Source: CALUTH01 sp964452495 (GTDB lineage Bacteria > Cyanobacteriota > Vampirovibrionia > Gastranaerophilales > Gastranaerophilaceae). From it: a stretch of DNA of 64,000 bases. The translations under genes were made by a program, and so were the position numbers. Below the pieces are notes generated by a model. The model worked only from the letters and a program-made list of their open reading frames with translations. It did not search any database and was not told where the DNA came from. Below are positions 50,752 through 59,023 of the stretch, in pieces. The stretch is taken from the NCBI GenBank assembly GCA_964452495.1, contig CAYVMC010000002.1:62001-126000 (forward strand), written 5' to 3'. Position 1 is the first letter of the stretch. Each line of letters begins with the position of its first letter.

Positions 50752-52845
50752 TTAACCGCCGTATCTGGCATTATCACCAATTGTATCAACTGCTTCAACC
50801 TTAATATCCGTGATAAGTTCAGAATAAGAAATTACAACAATAGTCGGAATGTGACGTTCTAATAACTGGAAGAGCGGTAATCTTATTCTTGGAGAGCAAA
50901 GAATAACCGGTTGAATACCAATATTCTGGTGAGCATTCATCAAAGTTGTTGCAGTAGACTCTATTAAATCCTGCACCTGCATAGGATTAAGCAAAAACAT
51001 TGTACCCAGCTCCGTTCTCTGGCAGCTATCATCCAGTATTTTTTCCCACTCAGGAGACAATGTAAGCGCATACAATACTTTATCTTTATCAATATTTGAA
51101 AGACAAATTTGACGCCCTAGTGCTGCACGTAAACGCTCCGACAATATATCAGGTTCCTTAGAAAATCTTGCATAGTCACACAATCGTTCAAAAACAAATA
51201 TAATATCTTTAATAGAAACTTTTTCTCTGATAAGGTTAACAAATATTTTTCTGAGGTCACTTGTTGAAATAATTGCAGGCACAAGATCATTAACAAGCGT
51301 CGGATCTTGAGAACGAACAAGTTCCATAAGTTTAAGAACATCTGTTTTGGTCATAACCTCATCAACATGTTTACGCACACATTCCTGCAAGTGTGTGACA
51401 AGAACATCAGTAGCATCAACTGCAGTAACCTTTTTAGCTGCCTGTGCAGCTTCCTTACTTATCCAGTAAGCCTGTGTCATATAAGTCGGATCAACACCTA
51501 TTATTGCATCATCAGGAACAGATTTCATTACAGAATCCCACTGGTCTGCAATAACCATGTATTTCCCGGGATATACAAATCCTGATGCAACTGCATTCCC
51601 ACGGATAGATATGACATACTCATTGGCTTCAAGTGCTGAAGAATCCATTATTCTTATATTTGGCAAAATATAACCTAATTCATCCGTTACACGTTGACGA
51701 AGAGCAGCAATTTTAGCAAGCAGCTGCCCCTCTTGATCAGGATCCGCAATAACAAGAAGCCCTGCGCCAACTTGCAAGCTTAACACATCAACACCCAAAC
51801 GTTCATACATCTTATTGGGATTAACCAAATCCTGCATATTTTGCCGTACACTCTCCAATTGTCCCATTTGTGCTTGTACATCAGCATTAATCAATACAGA
51901 GAAGCCTGCAAATGCAAGTATTACAGTAAATAAAAGGAACGGTGCCCAAGGTAATCCTGTAATAGGAGATGTAATTGTAATCAAACCTAAGAATACTGCA
52001 GCAAAGAATAAAGAATAAGGTTTGCTCATTATTTGTACGGTTAATTCTGACCCCAGTGATGCATTACCGGCAGATGCACGCGTCATCACAATACCTGCCG
52101 AAATTGACATCAAAAGCGACGGCAACTGTGATGCAAGACCATCACCAATTGTTAAAACAGTATATTTAGACAGGGCATCCGCAATCGGCATATTGTTCAT
52201 AAGACAACCTATACATAAACCGCCTATAATGTTTATAAGTACAATGATAATACCTGCAATTGTATCACCTTTTACAAACTTCATAGAACCGTCCATAGAA
52301 CCGAATAATGAAGACTCTCTCTGCAAATCTTCACGTTTTTTTACTGCTTCTTCAGGTGTAATCAAACCCGCATTAAAATCGGCATCAATAGTCATTTGTT
52401 TACCTGGCATAGCATCCAATGCAAATCTTGCTGCAACTTCAGCAATACGTTCAGCACCTTTTGTAATTACCATAAACTGTACAATCGTAATGATAAGAAA
52501 GATTACACCACCTACAATCATATTACCGCCGGTTACGAAAGTACCAAATGCATGAATTACTTCCCCCGCTTCACCTTTTGATAAAATAAGCCTTGTAGAT
52601 GCAATTGAGAGAACTAGTCTGAACATCGTTCCAATAAGAATAATCGAAGGAAATGCCGCTAATTCCAATGGTTTTTGAACGTATAAAGAAATCATTAAAA
52701 GGACAATACCTAAAGTAATATTAAGAGAAATTGAAAAATTAATAACCCAATTAGGCATCTCAATAATCAAGATAAGAATAAGGGTTAATACAAATCCGGC
52801 AAGAAATATTTCACTGATTGGTTTTGCTCCACCATCCGCTGCCAT
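50752..52845 (-). CDS. flhA: Flagellar export gate protein FlhA
   Basis: FlhA forms the nonameric export gate of the flagellar type III system. The 697 residues have eight N-terminal transmembrane helices, with the FHIPEP signature in RIAEVAARFALDAMPGKQMT and DADFNAGLITPEEAVKKRED. A long cytoplasmic domain follows, ending with IVVISYSELITDIKVEAV. A GAGAGGAA site supports the start. It follows fliH with one base between the two genes. FlhB and FliPQR are not in this window. Confidence 0.97.
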   Translation of the reverse strand: MAADGGAKPISEIFLAGFVLTLILILIIEMPNWVINFSISLNITLGIVLLMISLYVQKPLELAAFPSIILIGTMFRLVLSIASTRLILSKGEAGEVIHAFGTFVTGGNMIVGGVIFLIITIVQFMVITKGAERIAEVAARFALDAMPGKQMTIDADFNAGLITPEEAVKKREDLQRESSLFGSMDGSMKFVKGDTIAGIIIVLINIIGGLCIGCLMNNMPIADALSKYTVLTIGDGLASQLPSLLMSISAGIVMTRASAGNASLGSELTVQIMSKPYSLFFAAVFLGLITITSPITGLPWAPFLLFTVILAFAGFSVLINADVQAQMGQLESVRQNMQDLVNPNKMYERLGVDVLSLQVGAGLLVIADPDQEGQLLAKIAALRQRVTDELGYILPNIRIMDSSALEANEYVISIRGNAVASGFVYPGKYMVIADQWDSVMKSVPDDAIIGVDPTYMTQAYWISKEAAQAAKKVTAVDATDVLVTHLQECVRKHVDEVMTKTDVLKLMELVRSQDPTLVNDLVPAIISTSDLRKIFVNLIREKVSIKDIIFVFERLCDYARFSKEPDILSERLRAALGRQICLSNIDKDKVLYALTLSPEWEKILDDSCQRTELGTMFLLNPMQVQDLIESTATTLMNAHQNIGIQPVILCSPRIRLPLFQLLERHIPTIVVISYSELITDIKVEAVDTIGDNARYGG

Positions 52846-52846
52846 T

Positions 52847-53602
52847 CTATATTCCTCTCAACGCTTTTTTAATAATTTCTATCTGGGCATCAATACTTGC
52901 ATCAACTATACCATTACTCGTCTCAAATATACACCCTCCATCTTGTATATTTTCATCACCAACTACATTTACTTTTGCCTCTACACCAAGCTCATAAACA
53001 GCATTCGGCATATTGTCCTTTACAAACTGAACCTCTGCAGGATTGACTTTAATTAAGATTTTAGGTTCTGTCTTTGATACTGATTTTAAAATATCTAGTA
53101 TTATATTCATAACAATCTGCGGGTCTAGTGTTACTTCTTTTTTAATGATTTTTTTAGCAATATCAACACTTATTTCAAGAATATCCGGTGCTATATATTC
53201 AAAGACCTCTTTTTTAGCCGTTAAAAAAGCTTTTAATTTTCCTCTGAATTCATCTAAATCCGCATTTGCCTTATCAATTCCAGCTTTAAACCCTTCATCA
53301 AAAGCAGCTTTCTTAATAGCATCCGCTTCATCCTTTGCGCGAGAAACCAGTTTGCGGTCATCAATACGACGATACCCTCTCCTTCTTGTACCGCTTCTGC
53401 GTTCAATTCTCTGCGTAAAATCAAGGTTATCTATATCAAATATTTTTTCTGATAAATCTTCTTCCGGATGTAACTCTTCATCCGGTACAGCAAGCTCTGC
53501 AGACGCACTTTGCGCTGCATCTTCATTCTTATTTACAACCTCCTCAACTTTCTCTTGAACCAATTTGGATTTGATTCTTTGAGAATTTTTCTTTATTAAC
53601 AT
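52847..53602 (-). CDS. fliH: Flagellar export ATPase regulator FliH
   Basis: The 251 residues fit FliH: an acidic, disordered N-terminal part (about 10-60; NKNEDAAQSASAELA), then a long helix and the V-type-ATPase-E-like C-terminal domain (LEISVDIAKKIIKKEVTLDP, VNPAEVQFVKDN, VGDENIQDGGCIFETSNG). It holds FliI, encoded at 28.7 kb, at the export gate. A stretch of basic residues (RSGTRRRGYRR near 80) is unusual. The gene lies between fliG-like and flhA. Confidence 0.88.
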   Translation of the reverse strand: MLIKKNSQRIKSKLVQEKVEEVVNKNEDAAQSASAELAVPDEELHPEEDLSEKIFDIDNLDFTQRIERRSGTRRRGYRRIDDRKLVSRAKDEADAIKKAAFDEGFKAGIDKANADLDEFRGKLKAFLTAKKEVFEYIAPDILEISVDIAKKIIKKEVTLDPQIVMNIILDILKSVSKTEPKILIKVNPAEVQFVKDNMPNAVYELGVEAKVNVVGDENIQDGGCIFETSNGIVDASIDAQIEIIKKALRGI

Positions 53603-53610
53603 ACTTAGTA

Positions 53611-54636
53611 TTATATACTATCCTGAACATATTGTGCAATAACACCTGCAACTCTCAACGGAATACGATAATACTCATCATCATAAACCGATGAAATAAA
53701 ACGTTTTACAAACGGACGTTCATATTTTATTAATTGTTCAACTCTATCCCTGCTCGTATTATCAAAAACACGTTGTAAATGTTTTACAAGATTATCTTCC
53801 GTCAATTTTGGTTTCTTCGGAAGATATTCCCTAATTTCATTTAAACACTGACAGGTTAATTCAGGATCAATTTGTGACTCTAAATTCGGTGTCTGCATAA
53901 ATTGTGTTATAGCCTGAGTATCTTCCGGAGAGAATTTATTTAGAATTGTAACAACTTTGTCTTGCGAAAGCAATTTTAACAACAAAGCCAGAGAGAGAAG
54001 CTTTGCTGCTTTTCCTGCAACTTGTACCGGAGAAGTAGCCGCTGCAACCTTCTGCGCAGGATTAGGCTGGGCACCCTGAACATCCTGTTGCGAAGGAGAT
54101 TGTACAGTACCACTTGCCGCTGCCGCTGCTTCCTCTTCCTGTACCTTCTTTGCCATATCATCAATATTAGACTGTTTTGCGGCAAATTCTTTTACCTCTG
54201 CAGATATTAAATTCTTCTTCTCTAATGCTTCAAGTCCTGCAACATAAGCTCTATTAACATGATGCTCAATTGCTTGCAACATCTGATCCTGAGGAACATT
54301 TCTTAAAATAGCTTGTTTTCCGACTTCAAATATTGTAAATGCAATTTTTTGCATTATACCATCCCAGTGTTCGGGTAGTATCTTGGAATGAATTAAATCT
54401 ATTGATTTGTGGAATGACCATTCCGCTATTATTTGTGAAATGAGTATTGCCTGCTCTGCATTAAATTTGAGATTAGCGTCATTGTACAGAGCCTCTCCAG
54501 CCATCTTAGTGAAATTTTCAATAGTATTTACAATATATGCTTTCTGATGTTCATTAAACTCTTGCGGAACAAGCTCTTTAGCCTGCCGCGCCATCTCTTC
54601 CGCAAATTCTTTATACTGAAACCCTTCTATTGCCAT
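53611..54636 (-). CDS. fliG: FliG-like flagellar motor switch protein (divergent)
   Basis: The position between fliF and fliH is that of fliG, and residues about 215-340 resemble the FliG N/middle helical domain (LSLALLLKLLSQDKVVTILN, KFSPEDTQAITQFMQ, LVKHLQRVFDN). However, the conserved C-terminal torque-generating region with its charged helix is not recognisable, and the first 200 residues are helical sequence of unknown type ending in an A/Q/P-rich linker. It could be a strongly divergent FliG or a fusion in which the FliF-binding domain is kept. Identification rests partly on gene order. Confidence 0.6.
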   Translation of the reverse strand: MAIEGFQYKEFAEEMARQAKELVPQEFNEHQKAYIVNTIENFTKMAGEALYNDANLKFNAEQAILISQIIAEWSFHKSIDLIHSKILPEHWDGIMQKIAFTIFEVGKQAILRNVPQDQMLQAIEHHVNRAYVAGLEALEKKNLISAEVKEFAAKQSNIDDMAKKVQEEEAAAAASGTVQSPSQQDVQGAQPNPAQKVAAATSPVQVAGKAAKLLSLALLLKLLSQDKVVTILNKFSPEDTQAITQFMQTPNLESQIDPELTCQCLNEIREYLPKKPKLTEDNLVKHLQRVFDNTSRDRVEQLIKYERPFVKRFISSVYDDEYYRIPLRVAGVIAQYVQDSI

Positions 54637-54682
54637 TTTTTACTAATAATCCTTGCCTTACTTGCCATATAGCTAGATAACT

Positions 54683-56347
54683 CTACCCCTGCTCAATCCA
54701 GCTCCTTATCTTGTCACCGGCTTCAAGTTCATCAACATCGTCAAATTCTTTTTTCAATTCTCTAAGTGCATCAACAAGAGCAGGTGACGTTGTATAAGAA
54801 CGATTTTGCTGTTCAATAAGCCCCTGAGCAAGTTGTGATTGTTTTTCAATCAATTCGGCAGCCTGCATACTAACATCCTTAATTTGCTTATCATGTTGTG
54901 CATCTTTTGCTTTAAGTTCATTCATTGCGGATTCCTGCTCATATTTTGCAGCCATTAGCCTGCTCGACAAAATCTTATGCCCGGCAAACAAGCCTACGGC
55001 AATTAAAGCTATCGCAAGCCACCATGGATTACCAGTTTTAGGTTCAATAGGAGCTTTATTACCTTTATCCGCAGTAAGGAACGGGTCAAGGCTTTCAGCA
55101 AATGCAATTGTAACATTTTCAGGGTCAGCTTTTGGACTGGCAGCAGCAGCAATAAGCTCTTTTAGTTCTTGTATTGTTAAGTCTGGAGGCAAAGAATCTT
55201 TTTCTAAAGTTACCGCAATAGAAATTTCCTCTAGCATACCTGGAGACATATACTCATTAATCTGACTTTTTGTGACTCCATACTGTGTTTCAGAAGCTGT
55301 TCTTGAGTAACTTCTATTTTGAGAAGAATCCGAAGAACCTGCCGGAAGCCCGTTTGGAAGATATACACTGACGGCATTTGTATTTTTATTGATATCCTGG
55401 GTTTGATCGCCCAAACCTTCTGAAAATACCTGTTGATTAACCGCCGTTTTTCTGTTGGGATCATAATCAATAGTAAATTTCTCTACAGGAGCCTGCTTTA
55501 AGAATGTGCTCACGGTTGCAACATATTTACCAGCACCAACCAATCTATTTAACTGTGCAGAAACTTTTTCCTGCATATAACGGTCATTTTCTTCCATTCT
55601 TTCAATTAACTCTGATTCCGCATTAATTATACTTGAATAAACATGCCCGTTAGTATCCGTAATAGAAATATTTTCCGCCTTAAGTCCGGCTACACTGCCT
55701 AAAAGCAGGTTGGTAACCGCTTTTATAACTCTGGAGTCCAGCTTCCTTCCAACATCAACCGTTAATTGAACTGTTGCTGTAATTGGTTTTTGCATAGAAG
55801 AGAACATAGTTTGTTCTGGTATAGAGATAAATACCGATGCATTGCTTATACCATCAATTCTTTTTATTAACCTTGCAAGTTCTCCGTTCATTGCACGGGT
55901 AAGGCGAATTTTTTTATCCTCTTTTGTTGAAGTAAAATCACCTTTATCAAAAATCTCCAAACCTACATTTTGATCATAGAGCCCACTTTCAACAATAGCA
56001 ATTATTGCTTGTTCTCTCTTTTCTGTAGTACATTTTTTCATTCCCGGAGTACAATCACCCTTTTTAAGATATATAACGGACTTTGTACCATCAACTTTTC
56101 TGCTTGCAACTATATTATTTCTTGCAAGCAGTGATTGAATTTCCAATGCTTTTCCCAAATTATCAGTTGTTAATAATTCTACATCTTCTTTTAAAGGCTC
56201 GTTACTTACATCCACTCCTTGAGTTTCACCCTTATTTCCGCCTTTAGATATGGCAACAGTAAGAATGGCAATAAACAGCACAAGGAGAACACCTCCTATT
56301 ATTGCACCTAATACCATCTTGTTTTCTAGTAATTTGTTAAAATCCAT
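54683..56347 (-). CDS. fliF: Flagellar MS-ring protein FliF
   Basis: FliF forms the MS ring in the inner membrane. The 554 residues have an N-terminal helix (VLGAIIGGVLLVLFIAILTV). The ring-building domains contain LARNNIVASRKVDGTKSVIY, KKIRLTRAMNGELARLIKRI, GISNASVFISIPE and LLLGSVAGLKAENISITDTN. A second transmembrane helix (NPWWLAIALIAVGLFAG) is followed by a coiled cytoplasmic tail ending in LEAGDKIRSWIEQG, the site that binds FliG in the family. A CTPGMKKC insert near residue 100 is unusual. It lies 31 bases after the second fliE. Confidence 0.93.
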   Translation of the reverse strand: MDFNKLLENKMVLGAIIGGVLLVLFIAILTVAISKGGNKGETQGVDVSNEPLKEDVELLTTDNLGKALEIQSLLARNNIVASRKVDGTKSVIYLKKGDCTPGMKKCTTEKREQAIIAIVESGLYDQNVGLEIFDKGDFTSTKEDKKIRLTRAMNGELARLIKRIDGISNASVFISIPEQTMFSSMQKPITATVQLTVDVGRKLDSRVIKAVTNLLLGSVAGLKAENISITDTNGHVYSSIINAESELIERMEENDRYMQEKVSAQLNRLVGAGKYVATVSTFLKQAPVEKFTIDYDPNRKTAVNQQVFSEGLGDQTQDINKNTNAVSVYLPNGLPAGSSDSSQNRSYSRTASETQYGVTKSQINEYMSPGMLEEISIAVTLEKDSLPPDLTIQELKELIAAAASPKADPENVTIAFAESLDPFLTADKGNKAPIEPKTGNPWWLAIALIAVGLFAGHKILSSRLMAAKYEQESAMNELKAKDAQHDKQIKDVSMQAAELIEKQSQLAQGLIEQQNRSYTTSPALVDALRELKKEFDDVDELEAGDKIRSWIEQG

Positions 56348-56378
56348 ACTGTTTTGCCAATACCTTCCTTATAATATT

Positions 56379-56720
56379 TTACATTGTAATTTGCATTATT
56401 TTATCATACGCTGATATGACCTTTGTAGTCATAGTAGTTACCATAGTAACAGAAAGTTCTGCCTTGTTCATTGCCGTCATAACATCATGTATATCAACAT
56501 TTTCACTGCCCATCATTGCATCACGCAGTAAATTATCAGGAGCCTCCAGTGTTTGATTGAAGTTCTCTACAAGTCCGGACATTACAGATTTGAAATCCTG
56601 CCCTTCATGATCTTCTATTCTGCTCATTCGTGCTGACGGAATATCCCATACTCCTGGATCCATTTTAGTATGCTGAATTCTTGCTTCTAAATCATATCTT
56701 GGATAAAATCCCTGAAACAT
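56379..56720 (-). CDS. fliE: Second FliE-type protein (FliE2)
   Basis: The last 60 residues, SENVDIHDVMTAMNKAELSV followed by TTKVISAYDKIMQITM, match the FliE signature. The first 50 (FQGFYPRYDLEARIQHTKMD) are unlike FliE and unlike the other copy at 24936-25334. At 113 residues it is shorter. It heads the fliF-fliG-like-fliH-flhA-yidD operon. FliE is normally single-copy, so one may have a specialised or regulatory role. AGAAAGAAGG lies before the ATG. Confidence 0.8.
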   Translation of the reverse strand: MFQGFYPRYDLEARIQHTKMDPGVWDIPSARMSRIEDHEGQDFKSVMSGLVENFNQTLEAPDNLLRDAMMGSENVDIHDVMTAMNKAELSVTMVTTMTTKVISAYDKIMQITM

Positions 56721-56900
56721 TTTTACCTTCTTTCTATCTGGTTAGATATATCTATTAACGGCGTATAACCATAAAGTCTGAATTTAACTTTATAAAAAAT
56801 CATACATTTAAAGTATTTTTAATAATTTTTTTTTTAGAATCAAGGTAAAAAATTTTTTTATTCAAATTGTAAAGTTTTGTAAATTTTTTCTTAAAAACAT

Positions 56901-56927
56901 TAAAGTTTTGAAAAATTATGCCGTTAT
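56901..56927 (+). promoter_or_regulatory. Sigma-28 (FliA) class promoter
   Basis: TAAAGTTT (56901-56908), an 11-base spacer and GCCGTTAT (56920-56927) give a -35 identical to consensus and a -10 with two changes. The ATG at 56954 lies 27 bases downstream. The 35 bases upstream also resemble those of the 18932 promoter. Confidence 0.78.
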
Positions 56928-56953
56928 ACCTAATATAATAAGGGATTAATAAT

Positions 56954-57343
56954 ATGTCAGAAGCATTACCAAACAACTATAATAATGTAGCATTCGGAAG
57001 CGGATATGATCCGGCGAAACGTTTTGCAGATGCGGAACAACGTACTGCAGAACGGGAAGCCCAAATAATCGATGAAGAAGTACAGAAAGAATCACAATCT
57101 CCATTTGGTGCTCTTACAATCGGACCGCATACAGCTAAACTTGTTAAAGGTATAGTTTCTGAAATGGCATTCGGTGCCTGGGATGATTTTGCGCAATGGT
57201 TAGAAGATAATGAATCCTTGTTCACCGGTGAAGCCGGTGCAGAAATGCGCAGTATATTTATTCACGGATTTAATACCGGTGCAGCAATGCGTGCGGATGA
57301 CGAAGAAAGAAACGGAAGAAGAACATTTACTTTGCTTAGTTAA
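56954..57343 (+). CDS. Small sigma-28-driven protein of unknown function
   Basis: I do not recognise this 129-residue protein. It is acidic, has no signal peptide or membrane helix, and has a helical N-terminal part (EQRTAEREAQIIDEEVQKES). The rest contains GPHTAKLVKGIVSEMAFGAW and MRSIFIHGFNTGAAMRADDE. AAGGG nine bases before the ATG supports translation. Transcription from a flagellar late-class promoter, divergent from the MS-ring operon, suggests a motility-linked role, such as a regulator, chaperone or exported factor. The 3' end overlaps the convergent rfbA by eight bases. Confidence 0.7.
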   Translation: MSEALPNNYNNVAFGSGYDPAKRFADAEQRTAEREAQIIDEEVQKESQSPFGALTIGPHTAKLVKGIVSEMAFGAWDDFAQWLEDNESLFTGEAGAEMRSIFIHGFNTGAAMRADDEERNGRRTFTLLS

Positions 57344-58223
57344 AACATAATAGCTGTTCGGATTTTATGACATTACGAACATAATTATAGTAATCATTGT
57401 TACCATACTTGCTTATTTGTTTTATTAATTCTTCAGCAGAAATAAACCCTTGATGTAATGCAATTTCTTCTAAACAAGCTATTTTAACACCTTTATTAAG
57501 CTCCATTGATTGAACAAAATTACTTGCCTGTAACATTGAATCATGAGTACCTGTATCAAGCCACGCAAATCCCCTGCCCAGAATTTCGACTTTCAATTCT
57601 TTAAGCTCAAGATATTTTTTATTTAAATCTGTAATTTCAAGTTCACCTCTTGCAGATGGTTTAAGCTGTTTTGCTAGTGAACAAACTTTATTATCATAGA
57701 AATATAAGCCTGTTACTGCATAATTTGATTTAGGATGGGCAGGTTTTTCTTCAATTGAAAGAACATTTTTATGTAAATCAAATTCTACAACACCAAAACG
57801 TTCCGGATCTTTTACTGTATACCCGAACACGGTTGCACCTATATTATTTTTTATTGCATTTTTCATAATTGTAGAAAAACCATGTCCGTGAAAAATATTA
57901 TCCCCCAGAATAAGCGCAACATCATCACCGTTAATAAAATCCTCTGCCACAATAAAGGCATCAGCTATACCTCTTTGTATAAACTGAATTCTATACTCAA
58001 TATTTATACCAAATTGGGAACCATCACCAAGCAGTTTCTTAAAATTATCATAATCCTTTTCATTCGTAATAATCAGAATATCTCTAATTCCAGCCAGCAT
58101 AAGAGTTGACAGGGGATAATAAATCATCGGCTTATCATAAATAGATAAAAGAATTTTAGAAATTGGCTGAGAAGCCGGATATAACCTTGTACCTGCACCT
58201 GCAGCTAATACGATTCCCTTCAT
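57336..58223 (-). CDS. rfbA: Glucose-1-phosphate thymidylyltransferase
   Basis: This enzyme makes dTDP-glucose, the first step of dTDP-rhamnose synthesis for surface glycans. The 295 residues show KGIVLAAGAGTRLYPASQPI with SKILLSIYDKPMIYYPLSTL, LILGDNIFHGHGF, YTVKDPERFGVVEFD, IEEKPAHPKSNYAVTGLYFY and FAWLDTGTHDSMLQAS. The usual RLxPLT is RLYPAS here. The start is the ATG at 58223 with AGGAG upstream; a TTG one codon earlier is possible. The other rfb genes are not in this window. Confidence 0.95.
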   Translation of the reverse strand: MKGIVLAAGAGTRLYPASQPISKILLSIYDKPMIYYPLSTLMLAGIRDILIITNEKDYDNFKKLLGDGSQFGINIEYRIQFIQRGIADAFIVAEDFINGDDVALILGDNIFHGHGFSTIMKNAIKNNIGATVFGYTVKDPERFGVVEFDLHKNVLSIEEKPAHPKSNYAVTGLYFYDNKVCSLAKQLKPSARGELEITDLNKKYLELKELKVEILGRGFAWLDTGTHDSMLQASNFVQSMELNKGVKIACLEEIALHQGFISAEELIKQISKYGNNDYYNYVRNVIKSEQLLCFN

Positions 58224-58264
58224 CAATAATTTCTCCTTAAATAATACTTTATTATATTACAAAA

Positions 58265-58465
58265 CTATAATAATTTACTATAGGCTTTGACAAAATTTTC
58301 AATACTCCTGTCATAAGTTCTTTCAGCACCCGGCGGGAAAAAACACCCTGGAATTTCACCATTTTCTCTGTGTTCTCTTACACACACACAACATATCCCG
58401 CGATTTGCACATGTAGTGTATGAACATGTGCAGCCTATTTTATTTTCTTCTTGCTTACATTCCAT
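58265..58465 (-). CDS. Cysteine-rich DUF6485-like protein
   Basis: This 66-residue protein has six cysteines before a PPGAERTYDRS motif (GCTCSYTTCANRGICCVCVR), as in the DUF6485 family of small probable metal-binding proteins. It lies 12 bases downstream of queH in the same direction. No function is known. A zinc or iron-sulfur site is likely from the CXC...CXXC spacing. Confidence 0.75.
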   Translation of the reverse strand: MECKQEENKIGCTCSYTTCANRGICCVCVREHRENGEIPGCFFPPGAERTYDRSIENFVKAYSKLL

Positions 58466-58477
58466 ATTTCAGTAACC

Positions 58478-59020
58478 TCATTCTAAATGTTTTTTTGCAA
58501 ATTTACATCCGCAATAATTTTGTCTATATAAACCCAATTCTTTTGCTATCTTATTTGTTTTAAAAAAACCGTCATTCTTTCTAAAATTTATCGCAACATA
58601 GTCAAGATTATATAATTTCCCCTGCTCCTTGCCTATATCTGTTATTTTATCATAATTTTTATGCGGACTGATAACCAGTGTTGTCGTAAAAGATTTTATG
58701 CCCAGTGACACAGCCTTGCTAGCACTTTTGCCCAATCGCAGTCTTATACATTTATCACACCTTAAACCACGTTCAGGTTCCTCTTCTAAACCTCTTACAC
58801 AATCAAAGTACTCCACCGGCTTGTAATCATCAATTATATAATCAACCCCCAAATAATTACAAAGTTTGATTAATGCATTTTTTCGTTTATCAAATTCTTC
58901 TCTGGTATCAATATTATCATTAGAAAAAAATACCAGAGGATTGTAACCGTTTTCTTTTAAATATTGAACAGGATAACCGGCACATATTGCACAACACGCA
59001 TGTAAAAGAACTATAGGCAT
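58478..59020 (-). CDS. queH: Epoxyqueuosine reductase QueH
   Basis: QueH makes the final reduction of epoxyqueuosine to queuosine in tRNA wobble position 34. The 180 residues show the four conserved cysteines of the QueH (DUF208) family: HACCAICAGYP and RCDKCIRLRL, then a C-terminal YCGCKFA. LVISPHKNYDKITDIGKEQG fits the ATP/cobalamin-independent class. FolE2 (38 kb) could feed the same pathway. It lies three bases from the VKOR-DsbA gene. Confidence 0.93.
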   Translation of the reverse strand: MPIVLLHACCAICAGYPVQYLKENGYNPLVFFSNDNIDTREEFDKRKNALIKLCNYLGVDYIIDDYKPVEYFDCVRGLEEEPERGLRCDKCIRLRLGKSASKAVSLGIKSFTTTLVISPHKNYDKITDIGKEQGKLYNLDYVAINFRKNDGFFKTNKIAKELGLYRQNYCGCKFAKKHLE

Positions 59021-59023
59021 AAA

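Noticed and set aside
50752..56720. Injectisome type III secretion system rather than flagellum
   Set aside because: FliF, FlhA and FliI are of the flagellar type and rod genes flgB and flgC are in the same window. No secretin or needle gene is seen.
56750..56800. Sigma-28 promoter for the fliE2-fliF operon on the minus strand
   Set aside because: GCCGTTAA is present, but the nearest TAAAGTT is about 22 bases away instead of 11.
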